Assembly: GCA_036365515.1 (NCBI GenBank)
Contig: CM070874.1
Coordinates: forward strand, 219,216,942-219,280,941
Length of the DNA: 64,000 nucleotides
Direction of reading: 5' to 3'
Source of the DNA: Torymus aiolomorphi
Lineage: Eukaryota > Arthropoda > Insecta > Hymenoptera > Torymidae
A program made the position numbers and the translations under genes. Of the stretch, positions 22,518 to 33,740 are shown in pieces. How positions within the stretch are numbered: the first letter of the stretch is position 1; each line of letters starts with the position of its first letter. The notes under the pieces are model-generated. The model was not told where the DNA came from and did no database searches. It worked only from the letters and a program-made list of their open reading frames with translations.

Positions 22518-23230
22518 GCATAGAATATGTTGTTTAAGACGGTTCGCCCACTATGGGAGCCACACCTCGGTGTGGCTACTATCCCCGCCTATAAGGAACC
22601 CTAGTTATGGATGCCGAAGCCGAGAGGCGGTTTGTCGGATGGTCACTCCTATCGGCACCTAGTGACTCTACAAAAAGGTTACGGGATAGGCCCGCGCCAT
22701 AATGAAACAAAGGTTTAACGTCACCCCTACCGAGTGGGCGATGTCGGGTCCGTCCCAACACCTGACCCAAACCTCGGGCTAGACGGTGTGCGATTTGCCC
22801 TACGCAACTTCGGGTATAAGGAAATACTGACCAGGTAATCCTTCAGACCTGCGCCCAACAATGATTGCTTCAACCCCACCATTGGCTCCAGTCAGTGAGC
22901 ACTAGAGCGGTCCTTCCACATTGAACATGCGTTTATCAATAATAATAATAATAAACGCAGAGGTTAGGTACTGACATCTCGTGCCACCCCGGTTAGGGAG
23001 TTTACTACTCTCCCTTTGGCTAGTCTAGCAGGAATATCCACAATCCGTCGGCCGCAGCCCATTCGCACAATGCTCATTCATTCTACCATTCTCACGATTT
23101 CTTTGTTCGCGACCGCTTATTCATCATATTCACGGCTGACCAGACTATGCTGGCCGTTCCCCGATCCACAACCTGGGGACGCGCCCGGTAGCATAGAAAA
23201 ATGCTCATCTATCGTTGGATAGAACCCGGG
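22518..23230 (-). other. LINE 5' untranslated region
   Basis: About 0.7 kb without a convincing frame lies upstream of ORF1. It contains a short aataataataata run near 22938-22952. R1-clade elements carry an internal promoter here, but no individual motif is resolvable. Confidence 0.5.
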
Positions 23231-23345
23231 ATAGTAAAAATAATAATAATAATAAAAATAATGATAATAATAATAATAATAATAATGATAATAATAATAA
23301 TAACAATAATAATGATAATAATAATAATAACAATAACAATAATAC
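23231..23345. repeat. (AAT)n microsatellite with LINE target duplication (right)
   Basis: This begins with the 14-bp duplication ATAGTAAAAATAAT and continues as an imperfect AAT/GAT/AAC trinucleotide run of about 100 bp. Confidence 0.9.
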
Positions 23346-23719
23346 TCGTCAGTTCTACTTTGATTTAGTGGTTATCAGGTTTAAGTTTCAAATGACCTTT
23401 TCAGCATTTTTGAGGTTGTCTGGTCGAACGTTGATTTGACCTATTAATTTTTCTTCCTGATCCTCCTATCTCGGTTCTTATGGGGATTTTGATGCCGGGA
23501 TGCAAGTTCTCGATTTTAGCCCTTCCCTATCTGCTGGCATTGGTACTAGTGTTTTCGGGCTTAGTCGTCATTTAACTTGATTATACGAGGTCGGTGACTC
23601 GATGTCGCACGAACGAAGTGCTGCGTATACATTATTCTGTATCTTGAAAAATTACTCATTTACGTTTTATTTAATGAATGTTTAAATGATACGTCTCCGG
23701 ACGTAACACCTCCCCCCTT
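23346..23719 (-). repeat. Copia-type LTR end (copy B)
   Basis: The last 31 bp (23689-23719) match 17752-17782 exactly and give the polypurine tract/LTR junction on the minus strand. The sequence to the left (about 23580-23709) is only weakly similar to the corresponding part of copy A, so these are related but different families or very old copies. Confidence 0.5.
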
Positions 23720-23926
23720 GAATTGTTGGATAAAATTCAAACATTTGGTATCAATGATTTTTCCTTACAAGGGTGTTAACATGGAAATAAGTGAATGTAT
23801 TAGTACAATATGTGTAAACCGACGGTTCGTTATGAGGAAAGTTTTTCTGATGAGTCGTAATTTTGATGACACAGAGTTCATTAACTGTCGCCTACCGAAA
23901 TTCCGCAGGACTATGCAGAAATGGGG
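23720..23926. other. Upstream region of the small spliced gene
   Basis: No gene seen. It may include internal sequence of copia-type copy B at its left side and proximal regulatory DNA of the gene at its right side. Confidence 0.4.
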
Positions 23927-23966
23927 TATATAAAGCGATATAGTTATGCATTGAATATCGTCAGTT
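23927..23966 (+). promoter_or_regulatory. Putative RNA polymerase II core promoter
   Basis: TATATAAA at 23927-23934 is followed by an insect-type initiator TCAGTT at 23961-23966, 36 bp downstream. That is a little longer than the usual 30 bp. The first ATG of the spliced gene lies 43 bp after the initiator A. Confidence 0.55.
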
Positions 23967-24005
23967 CCAGATTCTTCTTTAACTTGTACACTGGGAGAAA
24001 AAAAA

Positions 24006-24597
24006 ATGGCTCCTATCATCAGTGTAAGTATTATTATTATTTTAATTCAAGCTTTTGTAAATTTTATGTTAATAATTTTGTCTATGTGAATTATAGGTTC
24101 ATCAGCTTGTTCACAAAAGGACCAGGAATATTTATTTTCGTTCCATGAATGACCTGTTTCAGTGGGGCGTAGAGGTCATTGGTACTCTGGAGAGGCCTAA
24201 TGTGTCTCGATTTTATAGGGTAAGAGTCTATTATTTTATTTATATATACCTGCAACTTTGCTTATCTCATCTATTGAATTTAATGTTATAAAATATACAA
24301 TTTAGATTTATTTTCCTTCTTTGATTTCAGATAAATCAATGGTTCCGCCTTGACCCTCGAGAAAGAGAAGATCTGGCTCGGCCGGATTTCGAGATTCTAG
24401 AGTTGCCCGCTTTACTGGAGTTAGAGGGGTCCGTCTCCTTGATGATGGGACGGGTGCAGTTAGTTCGTGTAAATAGTGATGAGGATGACTTTTTTGGACT
24501 ACGTAGATTATTTTATTCATTAGATGTGTATGTGCACTGGAGGGTCAGATTACGCTTCGTTCAATGTTTCGGGACTATATTTTACCAACGAATATAG
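24006..24597 (+). CDS. Small three-exon gene of unknown function, 3' end altered by P-type insertion
   Basis: Exons at 24006-24023, 24097-24219 and 24331-24597 join in frame. Donors are GTAAGT and GTAAGA; acceptors are ttatag and tttgatttcag; introns are 73 and 111 bp and both are phase 0. The product would be 135 residues (MAPIIS / VHQLVHKRTRNIYFRS ... / INQWFRLDPRERED ...), soluble and charged, without signal peptide or membrane span. I do not recognise the family. The last three codons and the TAG lie inside the left inverted repeat of the P-type element. The original last nine codons are now at 36690-36716. A TATA box lies upstream. It could be a host gene, or a gene of an unrecognised mobile or viral element. 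Confidence 0.6.
24579..24585. repeat. P-type element target-site duplication (left)
   Basis: ATTTTAC here and again at 36683-36689, directly outside both inverted repeats. Confidence 0.85.
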
Positions 24598-24614
24598 ACG
24601 CATATAGAAGCGTA
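24586..24614 (+). repeat. P-type element left terminal inverted repeat
   Basis: 29 bp, an exact inverted match to 36654-36682. It also supplies the present stop codon (TAG at 24595-24597) of the small spliced gene. Confidence 0.9.
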
Positions 24615-25061
24615 TGGCTTAAGAAACTTTTGGACGAAGTCACTGGATAACAAGCCGATTAGTTCTGTTATCCATCCGCGAGATGGTGCTGACTGCCGCC
24701 CAATATATATAGATATATAAGCCTGTATAAGAAGAGTATATATAGATATACACGTGTATATAAGATATCAGACTAATAAAATAATTGTTAATGAATTAAA
24801 ATAAAATGTTATTTTACAAATTATTATTGTTTTGATTTATTTAAAAGATTTTATTGCATTTAAAATAATATAAACTATTCTATGAAACTGGGTAATGTAA
24901 TGTTTTTGTTTCGGCAATCGCGCGGGAAGCGTGTAATAAAGCGGGAGTGTCTTTCTGACAGCGGAGGCAGAAGTGTTGCAGTTCCGACGGCGTCTTTCAC
25001 TTCAAGGGTCTTGACTTTCTTTTAAAGTATTTTTATATTAGTTTTTTGAGAAATTTGAGTC
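24615..25061 (+). promoter_or_regulatory. P-type element 5' region
   Basis: No gene seen. It contains subterminal repeats shared with the right end and several tatatata-rich boxes (for example near 24706-24775), which could serve as the transposase promoter. No single start site is identifiable. Confidence 0.4.
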
Positions 25062-25162
25062 ATGGCATCATCTCGAGCACGTTGTGCGTATGAAGGATGC
25101 ACAAACACGAAGGCGAAAAACCCTACACTGATTTTTCATCGCTTTGCAAAGGATGAAGAACG
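25062..25162 (+). CDS. P-type transposase exon 1: N-terminal half of the THAP domain
   Basis: It encodes 33 residues plus two bases of codon 34. It begins MASSRARCAYEGC, giving the first two zinc ligands of a THAP domain (C8 and C13, C-x4-C), and continues with LIFHRFAKD, the family's HRFPKD with Ala for Pro. The exon ends CG/GTTAGA; this donor is non-consensus but uses GT. It joins in phase to 30446, and the joined domain has 47 residues between C13 and the next Cys, within the usual THAP range. The ATG is the only one that keeps the zinc ligands and a normal THAP N-terminus. Confidence 0.85.
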
Positions 25163-28100
25163 GTTAGATTGTTTTGATTAACTTTTTCTTTATAATGAAT
25201 AGTTTTATATTAAATAAATTGAAATTGTTATTATCAAACATTGATTGATAATCTTTAGAGTTATTTTGGACGAGACCTGGCAAACAATTATTGAAATTAT
25301 TATTATAGGTTATATTTCTGAGCTAATAATAAATTAATTAAATAATAAATTAACTTTAAAATAATTTTAATTATTTAGCTACTAAATTTATTTTCTTTTT
25401 ATTTTTTGTAATAATGAAACCATTTAAATTTGACAAATTTTTGTTGTAAGTGTGTGTGTATAGGGTGACTATACTAGTATTGGAACAGTCATCAGTTAAC
25501 AAACATTTTCTTTTTATATATGAATTGTATATTTAACATGACGATAATTTTCGAATCCTTGAAAATTTTTATTTCATTTTATATATGATGTAATTAATAG
25601 ATGTGCAAATTTTATCAAGATCGTGTTACTTTTTGACATATTTGATATTTAAAAGTTGTTGTTTTTGTTGTACAGTAACAATGGAGGGAAATTGGTTTAA
25701 CGTTTTTAAATTTTATGATTTTTGTAATTTTATGAGACAATTGAGATGAAAATTTTAATTTGCAATTTTTCAATAATGTTTTTTACGTATCTACATAACA
25801 TTCCTTTACATACACGCTCATATAAACGACATATGAAAATAATTTTTTTTTTCTTAACTATTGTCGCTATGACTTCTGGACCATCATATGGCGCGTTTTT
25901 TATACGAAACCTGAACGTTGATTTGCTGTTTAATGGATTTATCGTTCGACGTTAAATTGGTGCTATTATTTAAAATATGGGCATTAAAAATTAATAAGAG
26001 AGATAAGTAGATTAATTTTGTGGAATCCACGAGTTACTGAATTGTTAGCAGTTTTTTTTCACAAATCTGTAATTTCAATCTGCTTCTTAAGACTTTATTA
26101 CGCTGAATTAGTGCCAGACATCGTTGTGTATTTTAATTTTTGCTTCCTCTTAGAGGAAGCTTTGTAATACTAAAATTTTAAGTTTCTTTAAATTGCTCTA
26201 GAAATATGACTAAAGGTGTTCGTTGTCGAGTTTTTTGGGCAAAATAATTGGTCCATAAATTTCAGAGATATTTGAGGTAAAAATTAAAAAAATTTTTTTT
26301 TTAATCGTAATTTTTCGAGAACGGTTCGATGAATCAGCTCCAGATTTCTAGACAATTTTGTATGTGATATAGATATTATGTATGCGAATTTTCATCAAGA
26401 TCGTACAATTACTTTTTGATATTCAAAATTTTCCTATTTTACAAAGTCATTTTCTTTGTCGCCTGATAACAAGAGAAAACTTGTTTTAATTTCTTTAAAA
26501 TTTGGCGGAGATGTAGAGTGTATATTATTTATTATATGTGTTTTTAGAGTAAAAGAATTCGTTTATGAATTTCAGAGATATTCGAGGTTAAAACTGATTT
26601 AGCCCTCTTTTCAAATCGTAATTTTTCGGGTATATCTATACTAGAAAATGGAAATGACACGTGCCATGCGAGCGCGTTTTTCACTTACTTTTGTTTTTTA
26701 TTGAGGTTAATTTACAGTGCGCTTCGCCGATACATGAAATTAGCTAAATATGCTGGCGAATTAGAAGCCGAGAAATACGTTTAACAATACTTTTGACTGC
26801 ACTTCGATATTAATCGCGTTTTCTCTTTTTTTACATTTTATTTGCACGATCAGTTCGTGTTCTATTGGGTTAAATTTTCAAATTTGCCTTTAAAAATTAA
26901 TTAAATGAATCAATCAATTAATTTTGAGGAAGCCACGTGCCAATGAATTGGCAGCGGTTTTTAATTTATAAAACATCCCCTCGCCTACGCACGAAACTCA
27001 TGTAGGTGGAAAAAGCGTGCCTGTTTGTTAAGGCCCCCGTTACATAAGCACGTGCACGCGTATGCACGCGTATGCATGCGTAAGATATTTAGTAATTGTC
27101 GATGCAGCCAACGTGATAAGGGAGTATCTACACTGCGGGGTGCATCATGGAGCGCATCGTGGTGCGCGTTCAAACTGCGCGTTCCAAGCTGAATTTACTT
27201 TTAAAAATATAACTGATTATAAAGATTGAGTACTTACTTATGGTATGAGGGAGTTACGATGACAAAATAACCCAAACGAATATTTAAATTATTTTAGAAC
27301 CCAAGTAGACGGAGGATATGAGGTCCACGCATATAAGGGAATCATGTAGACATGAAAAATTAAGCCAAACGATTATTTAAATAATTTTTAAACCCAATAG
27401 CCGGGGTATGCGAGGTGCACGCATATTAGGGAATAACGTAGACGTGCAACAATAAGCAAGACAATTATTTAAATCATTTTTAAACCTAAGAAGGCGGGGG
27501 ATATGAGTTCCACGCGTATACGGGAGCGCGTCAGACGTACATATAAGGCAAAATAATTATTTAAATAGTTCTTAACCCCAAGTAGGCGGGGGATGCGAGT
27601 TCCATGCGTATACGGGAGCGTGTCAGACGGGCATAGAAGGCAAAATAATTATTTAAATAGTTCTTAACCCCAAGTAGGCGGGAGATGCGAGTTCCACGCG
27701 CATACTGGAATAAGATATACATGGCAAAATAATTATTTAAATCATTCTTAACCCCAAGTAGGCGGGGGATGCGAGTTCCACGCGTATACTGGAATAAGGC
27801 AAACGTGTATACATGGCAAAATAATTATTTAAATCATTTTTAACCCCAAGTAGGCGAAGAGGCGAGTTTCACGCGTACACAGAGGCACGCCAGGCGTGTA
27901 TACATGGCAAAATAATTATGTAAACAATTCTTAACCCCAAATAGGAGCGGGATGCGAATTCCACGCATATACGGGAGTGCGTCAGACGTGCATACATGGC
28001 AAAGTAATTTTTTAAATAGTTCTTAACCCCAAATAGGCGAGGGATGCGAGTTCCACGCGTATACTGGAATAAGGCAGACATGTATATATGGCAAAATAAT

Positions 28101-30445
28101 TATGTAAACAATTCTTAATCCCAAGTAGGAGCGGGATGCGAATTCCACGCATATACGGGAGCGCGTCAGACGTGCATACATGGCAAAGTAATTTTTTAAA
28201 TAGTTCTTAACCCCAAATAGGCGAGGGATGCGAGTTCCACGCTTATACTGTAATAACGCAGACGTGTATTATAGCAAAATAATTATTTAAATAATCCTCA
28301 AGCCCTAGTAGGTGGGTGATGCTCCCGTATACGCGTGGAACTTGCATCCCCCGCCTACTTGGGGTTAAGAATTATTTAAATAATTGTTTTGCCTCGTATG
28401 CACGTCTGACTCGATTCCGTATACGCATTGGAACTTGCATCTTCCACCTACTTGGGGTTAAGAACTATTTAAATAATTATTTTGCCATGCATGCACGTCT
28501 GACGCGCTCCCGTACACGCGTTGAACTCGCATCCCCCGCCTACTTGGTGTTAAGAATTATTTAAATAATTTGTTTGCCTTGTATTATTGAAATAATTTTT
28601 TTGCCTTGTATTACACGTCTACGTAACACCCGACTCTAGCTTAAATTCACTCGTCATTTGAACGCGCGCGCTACGGTGTGCAGCGCGAGTGCCCAATCCG
28701 CGACAGTCTCTACTGCGCAGACTCGAAGCTGCCGTCCGACTTCGACTCTCTGATTTGGTATTGATGAAGCCCTAGAGCAATTGAATTTTTCAAATTCGGA
28801 TGATAATTTTGATCACTCGAGAACCACTCGTCAATTATCACCCTCGCTAGAAAAAGTCAACTTTCCTCCCTAGTTGCACCATGTACTATTTTTAAATTAA
28901 TTTTAGCAGATGAATTTGTTGTTTTTGACTGAAAGTTATTTTTTTTAATATTATGTTCAAAATCTATTTTTCAGATTTTTATTTGCTCGGGCATTTTTTT
29001 ATTTCCCGATGGATTCGGCTCGGTATAGGACTACCCGTTACTTATAATAAAACGAGTATCTGGGCCAAAATTCGTATGATCTATGAAAAATTTTCTGAGA
29101 AAATCCATAAACTTGATTACATACGAACGTACATATATACATACATACATGATAGAAAATTCACAAATGAACCAATTCTTGGCGGAAAATAGTTTTTATA
29201 CAGTAAATTGCTAGTTTTTGGGGGGTTACAATCTTTACGATTCGGTGACAAGAATAATGCCAACGTTGATAAAGGCCGATTAAAAAACGTCGCACAGTAC
29301 CAACCACCTCCTGTATACCGATGTCGCCCTTCGAACAAGACGGTATGAGAGCCGCATTTGAATATCACTCTGGAGAAAATATAAGGCTCTCTTGAGAAGC
29401 GGTCGTGTTTAAAAATTGTTACCTTTTATCTTATCTTCTTCATGTTTTCTTTTTCTTTATAAATGTGAAGATCTCTTTAAAATTATAATAAAAATTGCTT
29501 GTTTCATATCGGGAAAATTACAAAAACTGACCGGGAAAAAGAGGGAAAAACACGGGAATTTTTTCTTAAGTCAGGAGTAAATACCCTGAAATTGTATAAA
29601 ATCGTTGCGAATCATAGAAAACTGTATTAAAATGCTAGAAACTTTATAAAAGTGAGTCACATATCTACAAACAATTGCTTATAACTTTGCAAGTTTTGAA
29701 AATTTTCGAATTTTTTATATTGCTACGTCCCCTGAAATTGAACAAAGAATAAAATGAGACCTTGCAAATTAAAATTGGATGAAAAATGAAAAAGAATTAT
29801 GGGTTTTGTTGATTTCTTTTTCAATTGTCGATATCTTCTTGAATAATATTTAAATTTCTTTGAAAATTTTTTGTTTGTTTCTTCAAGAATTATTGTTTCA
29901 TTCTATATTGTTTCTCAAATTATAATATGTGAAGTAATCATCGTAAAAATTTTTATATTTATATACATATATATCGCTCCGGAACCACCTTAAGCATTTA
30001 TGTATTTATTTGTACATATGAATTAACCTATCTTTTCATTTTAGTAAAAGTGGTCTTTTTTATATCTATATTTTTGAGAATTATTAGGCAATTAATTTTA
30101 TAAGGTGATGGCTTTGATATAGCTCTTTTTAAAGATTATATATTCCGATAGTTTTGTTAGAGGATCCTTTTCCTCTCTTATTAATTCGGAGAGGCTCAGG
30201 GTTCCGGCTCGCGGGTTTTGCTGAAACAAAGCAAGCATTTTTTTTTCAGTACTTCCTTAAATGCAGTTAAAAATGTTCATAACTTCAGTTTATCAAAGCG
30301 TGAGGGTCTAACTCCGGTTCGTTTCATATTTTAACATCTAAAAACAGATCTCAAAGTTTGAGAAAAATCCATGATCCGGATCTGAGATACACTCCTTGTA
30401 AGACTTAAATTTTCCCTCTATCGATCATATATTTCGTTTACATAG
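25163..30445 (+). other. Large intron of the P-type transposase gene
   Basis: A 5283-bp GT...AG intron (GTTAGA ... ttacatag) splits the THAP domain. It is AT-rich. It contains diverged repeats of a 'tttcagagatattcgaggtaaaa ... cgtaatttttcg' segment (about 26262-26330 and 26570-26640), a 91-bp satellite array (27240-28610) and no supported gene. Short open frames such as 25746-25955 and 28953-29192 have no recognisable domain. Confidence 0.7.
27240..28610. repeat. 91-bp satellite: about 12 direct units then 3 inverted units
   Basis: Units built on 'accccaagtaggcggggatgcgagttccacgcgtatac ... aaataattatttaaat' occur about every 91 bp (anchors near 27299, 27398, 27482, 27573, 27668, 27760, 27845, 27937, 28026, 28118, 28210 and 28300). 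From about 28321 three further units run in the opposite direction (cgcctacttggggttaag near 28349, 28443 and 28535). Each unit includes the palindrome attatttaaataat. Confidence 0.85.
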
Positions 30446-33400
30446 ACAACTAGACTGGATCATTCACTCAGGCAATGACAATCTTCTTAAATTGGATGAC
30501 AAACAACTGGAAGCCAAGCGACTTTGCAATGACCATTTTACTGCTGACGATTTTGTGGTCGGTTCTGGTATGACAAAATTGAAAAATATAGCTATACCTA
30601 TTCAAAAGGCTTCAGATACTGATTCGAATGATTCCGGTGACGTTGAAGAACATGATGGCTCTGGAATTGATCTTCCTCCTACCTCTGAAGACAGATCAGT
30701 TATTGATTTAGAAACACCCTTTATAAGAGAAAGAAGTAACAACATGCCACAAAACTTTGTGGGAATTGATTTAGAAACATCTTCTTTAATAGAAACTAGT
30801 CATAACATTCCTCAACACTTTGATGCAGCAGAGCCATCTTGTTCAGGAATGCAAAGCAAGTCGAACTTTGATTGTGACTCTACCGGAAAATCATTAAATG
30901 CAAATGTTCAAACTAAAAAGTATGAAACTTTAGTTCAAAAATTGCAACATGAAATTGCGAGTTTAAAAGAGCAGTTAAACAAAAAAGATAAACAATGTAA
31001 ACAAGCACAGTATGTGACTAAAACAATGAGTGTACGAAGAGATGTGTATAAACAAAAGGCTATTAAGCTTTCTAAAGATATTCGTAATAAAGATAAAAAA
31101 ATTAAAAATCTTGAACGTAAAATTGAAAAATCTAAGGAAGCAGTTTCTTTTTATGACGAGTATTTAAAGCTTAATGCAAATGTATTAAACTTTTTTAAAA
31201 TGCAAATGAATCATGTCAAACTCAGAAAGTGGTCTAATGATAAAAAAGAATTTGCTGTGATTTTATTTTATAAATCTCCAAAAGCTTATTGTTATTTGCG
31301 TGACCAAAAGAAGTTTGCCTTACCATGTATTAGTTTGATAAAACGATGGATCAATGAACTTAATTTGGAGCCTGGAAATAACATTAAGTTATTTGAATTG
31401 TTAAAAATAAAATCAAGCACAATGACAGTAAAAGAGCGCGAGTGCGTATTAATGTGGAATGAAATGAGCATAAAAACGTGGTTAGATTACAACCCAAAAA
31501 AGGATTTGATTGAATGTTACACTGATATGGGAAAACATGGTCGCAATGCAAATCGTGGTAATCATGTTTTAGTTTTTATGTTACGAGGCAGGCAAAATGA
31601 TTGGAGACAGCCTATTTGCTACTATGTTCCCCATAACAGTGTAAATGGAAAGTTATTGCACAAAATCATTTTAGATGTAATAGATTACGTTGAAGGTACT
31701 GGTTTTCTATTAAAATCAATGGTATGCGATCAAGGATCGCCAAATCAATCGGCTATAAAAGAATTGGGAATAACCAAAAATAAACCATTTCTTGAACGAA
31801 ACAATCGTAAAATTTTCTTCAATTTTGATGCTCCCCATTTACTTAAATGCCTTCGTAACACTTTTCGCAAACGTCAATTTGAAATTAATGAGAAACCCGT
31901 GTCATGGGATGCGATTCGGGAATTAAGAAATCGTGAAAAAGATCTTCCAACTAAATCTGGCCCTAAACTAACAGACAGACATCTAGATCCTAATGCTTTT
32001 CAGTTAATGAACGTTAGTCTTGCGGCTCAAATTTTTAGTAACAGTATTTCTTCAGCTTTATTAGCAGGCGCGGTCGCATCAGAAAATTGCATTGCAACAG
32101 CAAATTGCAATGCAACAGCAAATTTTATTAAAAAAGTAAACGACCTTTTTGATTGTTTAAATAGAAGAAGTTCTCGAGATGTTAATCCTTTACGTCGTCC
32201 TTTGTCAAACTTAAATCCTCAAGTAATACAGTATTTGAAAGATTCTTTGAATTGGATCGAAACCTGGAAATGCGTTGATAAAAACGGTAATCCGCCATGC
32301 TTTGACGGTTTTTATTTGATGATTAACAGTATACTTTTGCAATGGGAAGATATGGCATCAAACGAGGGAGTATATTTGTTAACGACGCGTTTAAATCAAG
32401 ATCCGTTAGAAAATTTATTTTCAGTTTTAAGAAGTCGTTCTGGTCACAATCAAAATCCAACTGCGATGCAAGTGAGGCATAATTTACAGTATAGTATTAC
32501 TGCAAATTTAACGTCTTCATCGAAATTAACAAACTGCAAACCTGACGAAACAGTAGCGTTACTAGCAATTTGTACGAAAAGTACTAAGCTTGATTTACAA
32601 GAATCGTTAGAAAATATGACCAATCCTGTGCCCGCGTTTACTGAAGACATTAACGACAATACCGATCGTATTACTTGTAATTTTCTTGCAAATGACAACA
32701 GTATCATCGAAGTAAATGCAAGTAATGAAAATGATGAATTAATTAACGATGATATTGAAGACGTTTGCAGTGAAATTTCATTCGATGGAGTAAATGAATC
32801 TGTTCATTTCGATGAAAATGAAGATACTTTTGTTGAAGAGATGTCTGATTCAGACACAGTTGTAGGTGATGTTGATGATAATGAATTTCAAGAAGTATCT
32901 AATTCATTAAATGAAGGGAGTGAGAATTTGAATAATATAGATAGGAGCTTGTCATCCGAAACTTATGATAAAATGAATAGTGTTTTGACAAATTCTCACA
33001 ATCGCCAAGATTCATGTACTCCTTTACGGGGAGCAATAAAGTATGTTGCTGGATATATAGCTATGAAATGTATTTCAAAATTTAATTGTTCTGATTGTAA
33101 AGCTTCTTTTACTAGAGTTAATTGTAACATGGAAAGTAACGATGATCTATTACTTTTTTTTAAAGCGTATAAAGTATTTAATGTGACCAATGAACTTAGA
33201 AATCTTTGCGTACCTTCTGACGCTTTTTATAGAATCATTATAACAGCTATTGAAACTTTTGATACACTATTTTCTGAAGTAAGTTACAAGACAGAAGTTA
33301 GTAAAGTTTTAATTGATAAAATCACAGCTGAAATTCTTAAATATCATGCACAGTTTTGGATTACTGACGAACCTTGTAAATCGCATCGTGAGGCTGTAAT

Positions 33401-33539
33401 TGTGTTTTTTGTTAGAGTTCATATTTTTAATAAGGTGAAATGGATAAATTATGATTTGCGAGATGCTAAAAGTTCAAGAAAAAGACATTTTGCTGGTAAC
33501 AAGCCTAATGCTAAGTTGCAGAAATTGAGTCATGAGTAA
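30446..33539 (+). CDS. P-type (THAP9-like) transposase, exon 2
   Basis: With exon 1 it encodes an intact 1064-residue transposase. Exon 2 completes the THAP DNA-binding domain (W38, C61 and H64 in LCNDHF, then NIAIPI like the family's AVPTIF). A Lys/Glu-rich coiled coil follows (about 195-270), then an RNase H-like core with a GTP-binding-type insertion. Core landmarks are LMWNEMSIKTW (N372), VCDQGSPNQSA (D462), DAPHLLKCLRN (D495) and DPLENLFSVLR (D686, E689). The D686/E689 spacing equals that of the Drosophila P catalytic pair. N372 occupies the place where P/THAP9 proteins usually have the first catalytic Asp (xDEMSI). A long acidic segment (about 760-880) precedes the conserved end YVAGYIAMKC. 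The acceptor at 30445 keeps the frame; the TTG at 30492 is not a start. Confidence 0.88.
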
Positions 33540-33734
33540 AAAAAGAACATATTAGATTTTATTAACGTCTATATTACTTAATGGGAAACTAAATTAGAAT
33601 ATGTATTTTTTAACACAAAGGAAATAATTTGTTTTTTCATGATGAAATTTCAACAAGTTGTTACGCTTATTGTATTGTCTTAAGCTAATATGAATATATG
33701 TTTATTTCCTTACAGACAATTATTTTTGTGATTC

Positions 33735-33740
33735 AATAAA
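33735..33740 (+). terminator. Polyadenylation signal of the transposase gene
   Basis: AATAAA lies 196 bp after the stop codon, in sequence still inside the P-type element. Confidence 0.5.

Larger units (their letters stand above)
17918..23230 (-). mobile_element. R1-clade non-LTR retrotransposon (LINE), full length
   Basis: A minus-strand element of 5.3 kb begins CCCGGGTTCT at 23230 and ends in a poly(A) run (T run at 17921-17940 on the plus strand), with a 14-bp target duplication on both sides. It has a 5' UTR, an ORF1 with three CCHC knuckles and an ORF2 with apurinic-type endonuclease, reverse transcriptase and a C-terminal zinc motif, the R1/TRAS/Waldo layout. ORF1 has one frame change. 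ORF2 has one TGA, one frameshift and one TAG, so this copy is defective. It sits at the edge of an (AAT)n tract. Confidence 0.9.

Noticed and set aside
30492..30494. Start of the transposase at 30492
   Set aside because: The codon is TTG, not ATG; the frame is open to a splice acceptor at 30445 and joins in phase to the THAP exon at 25062.
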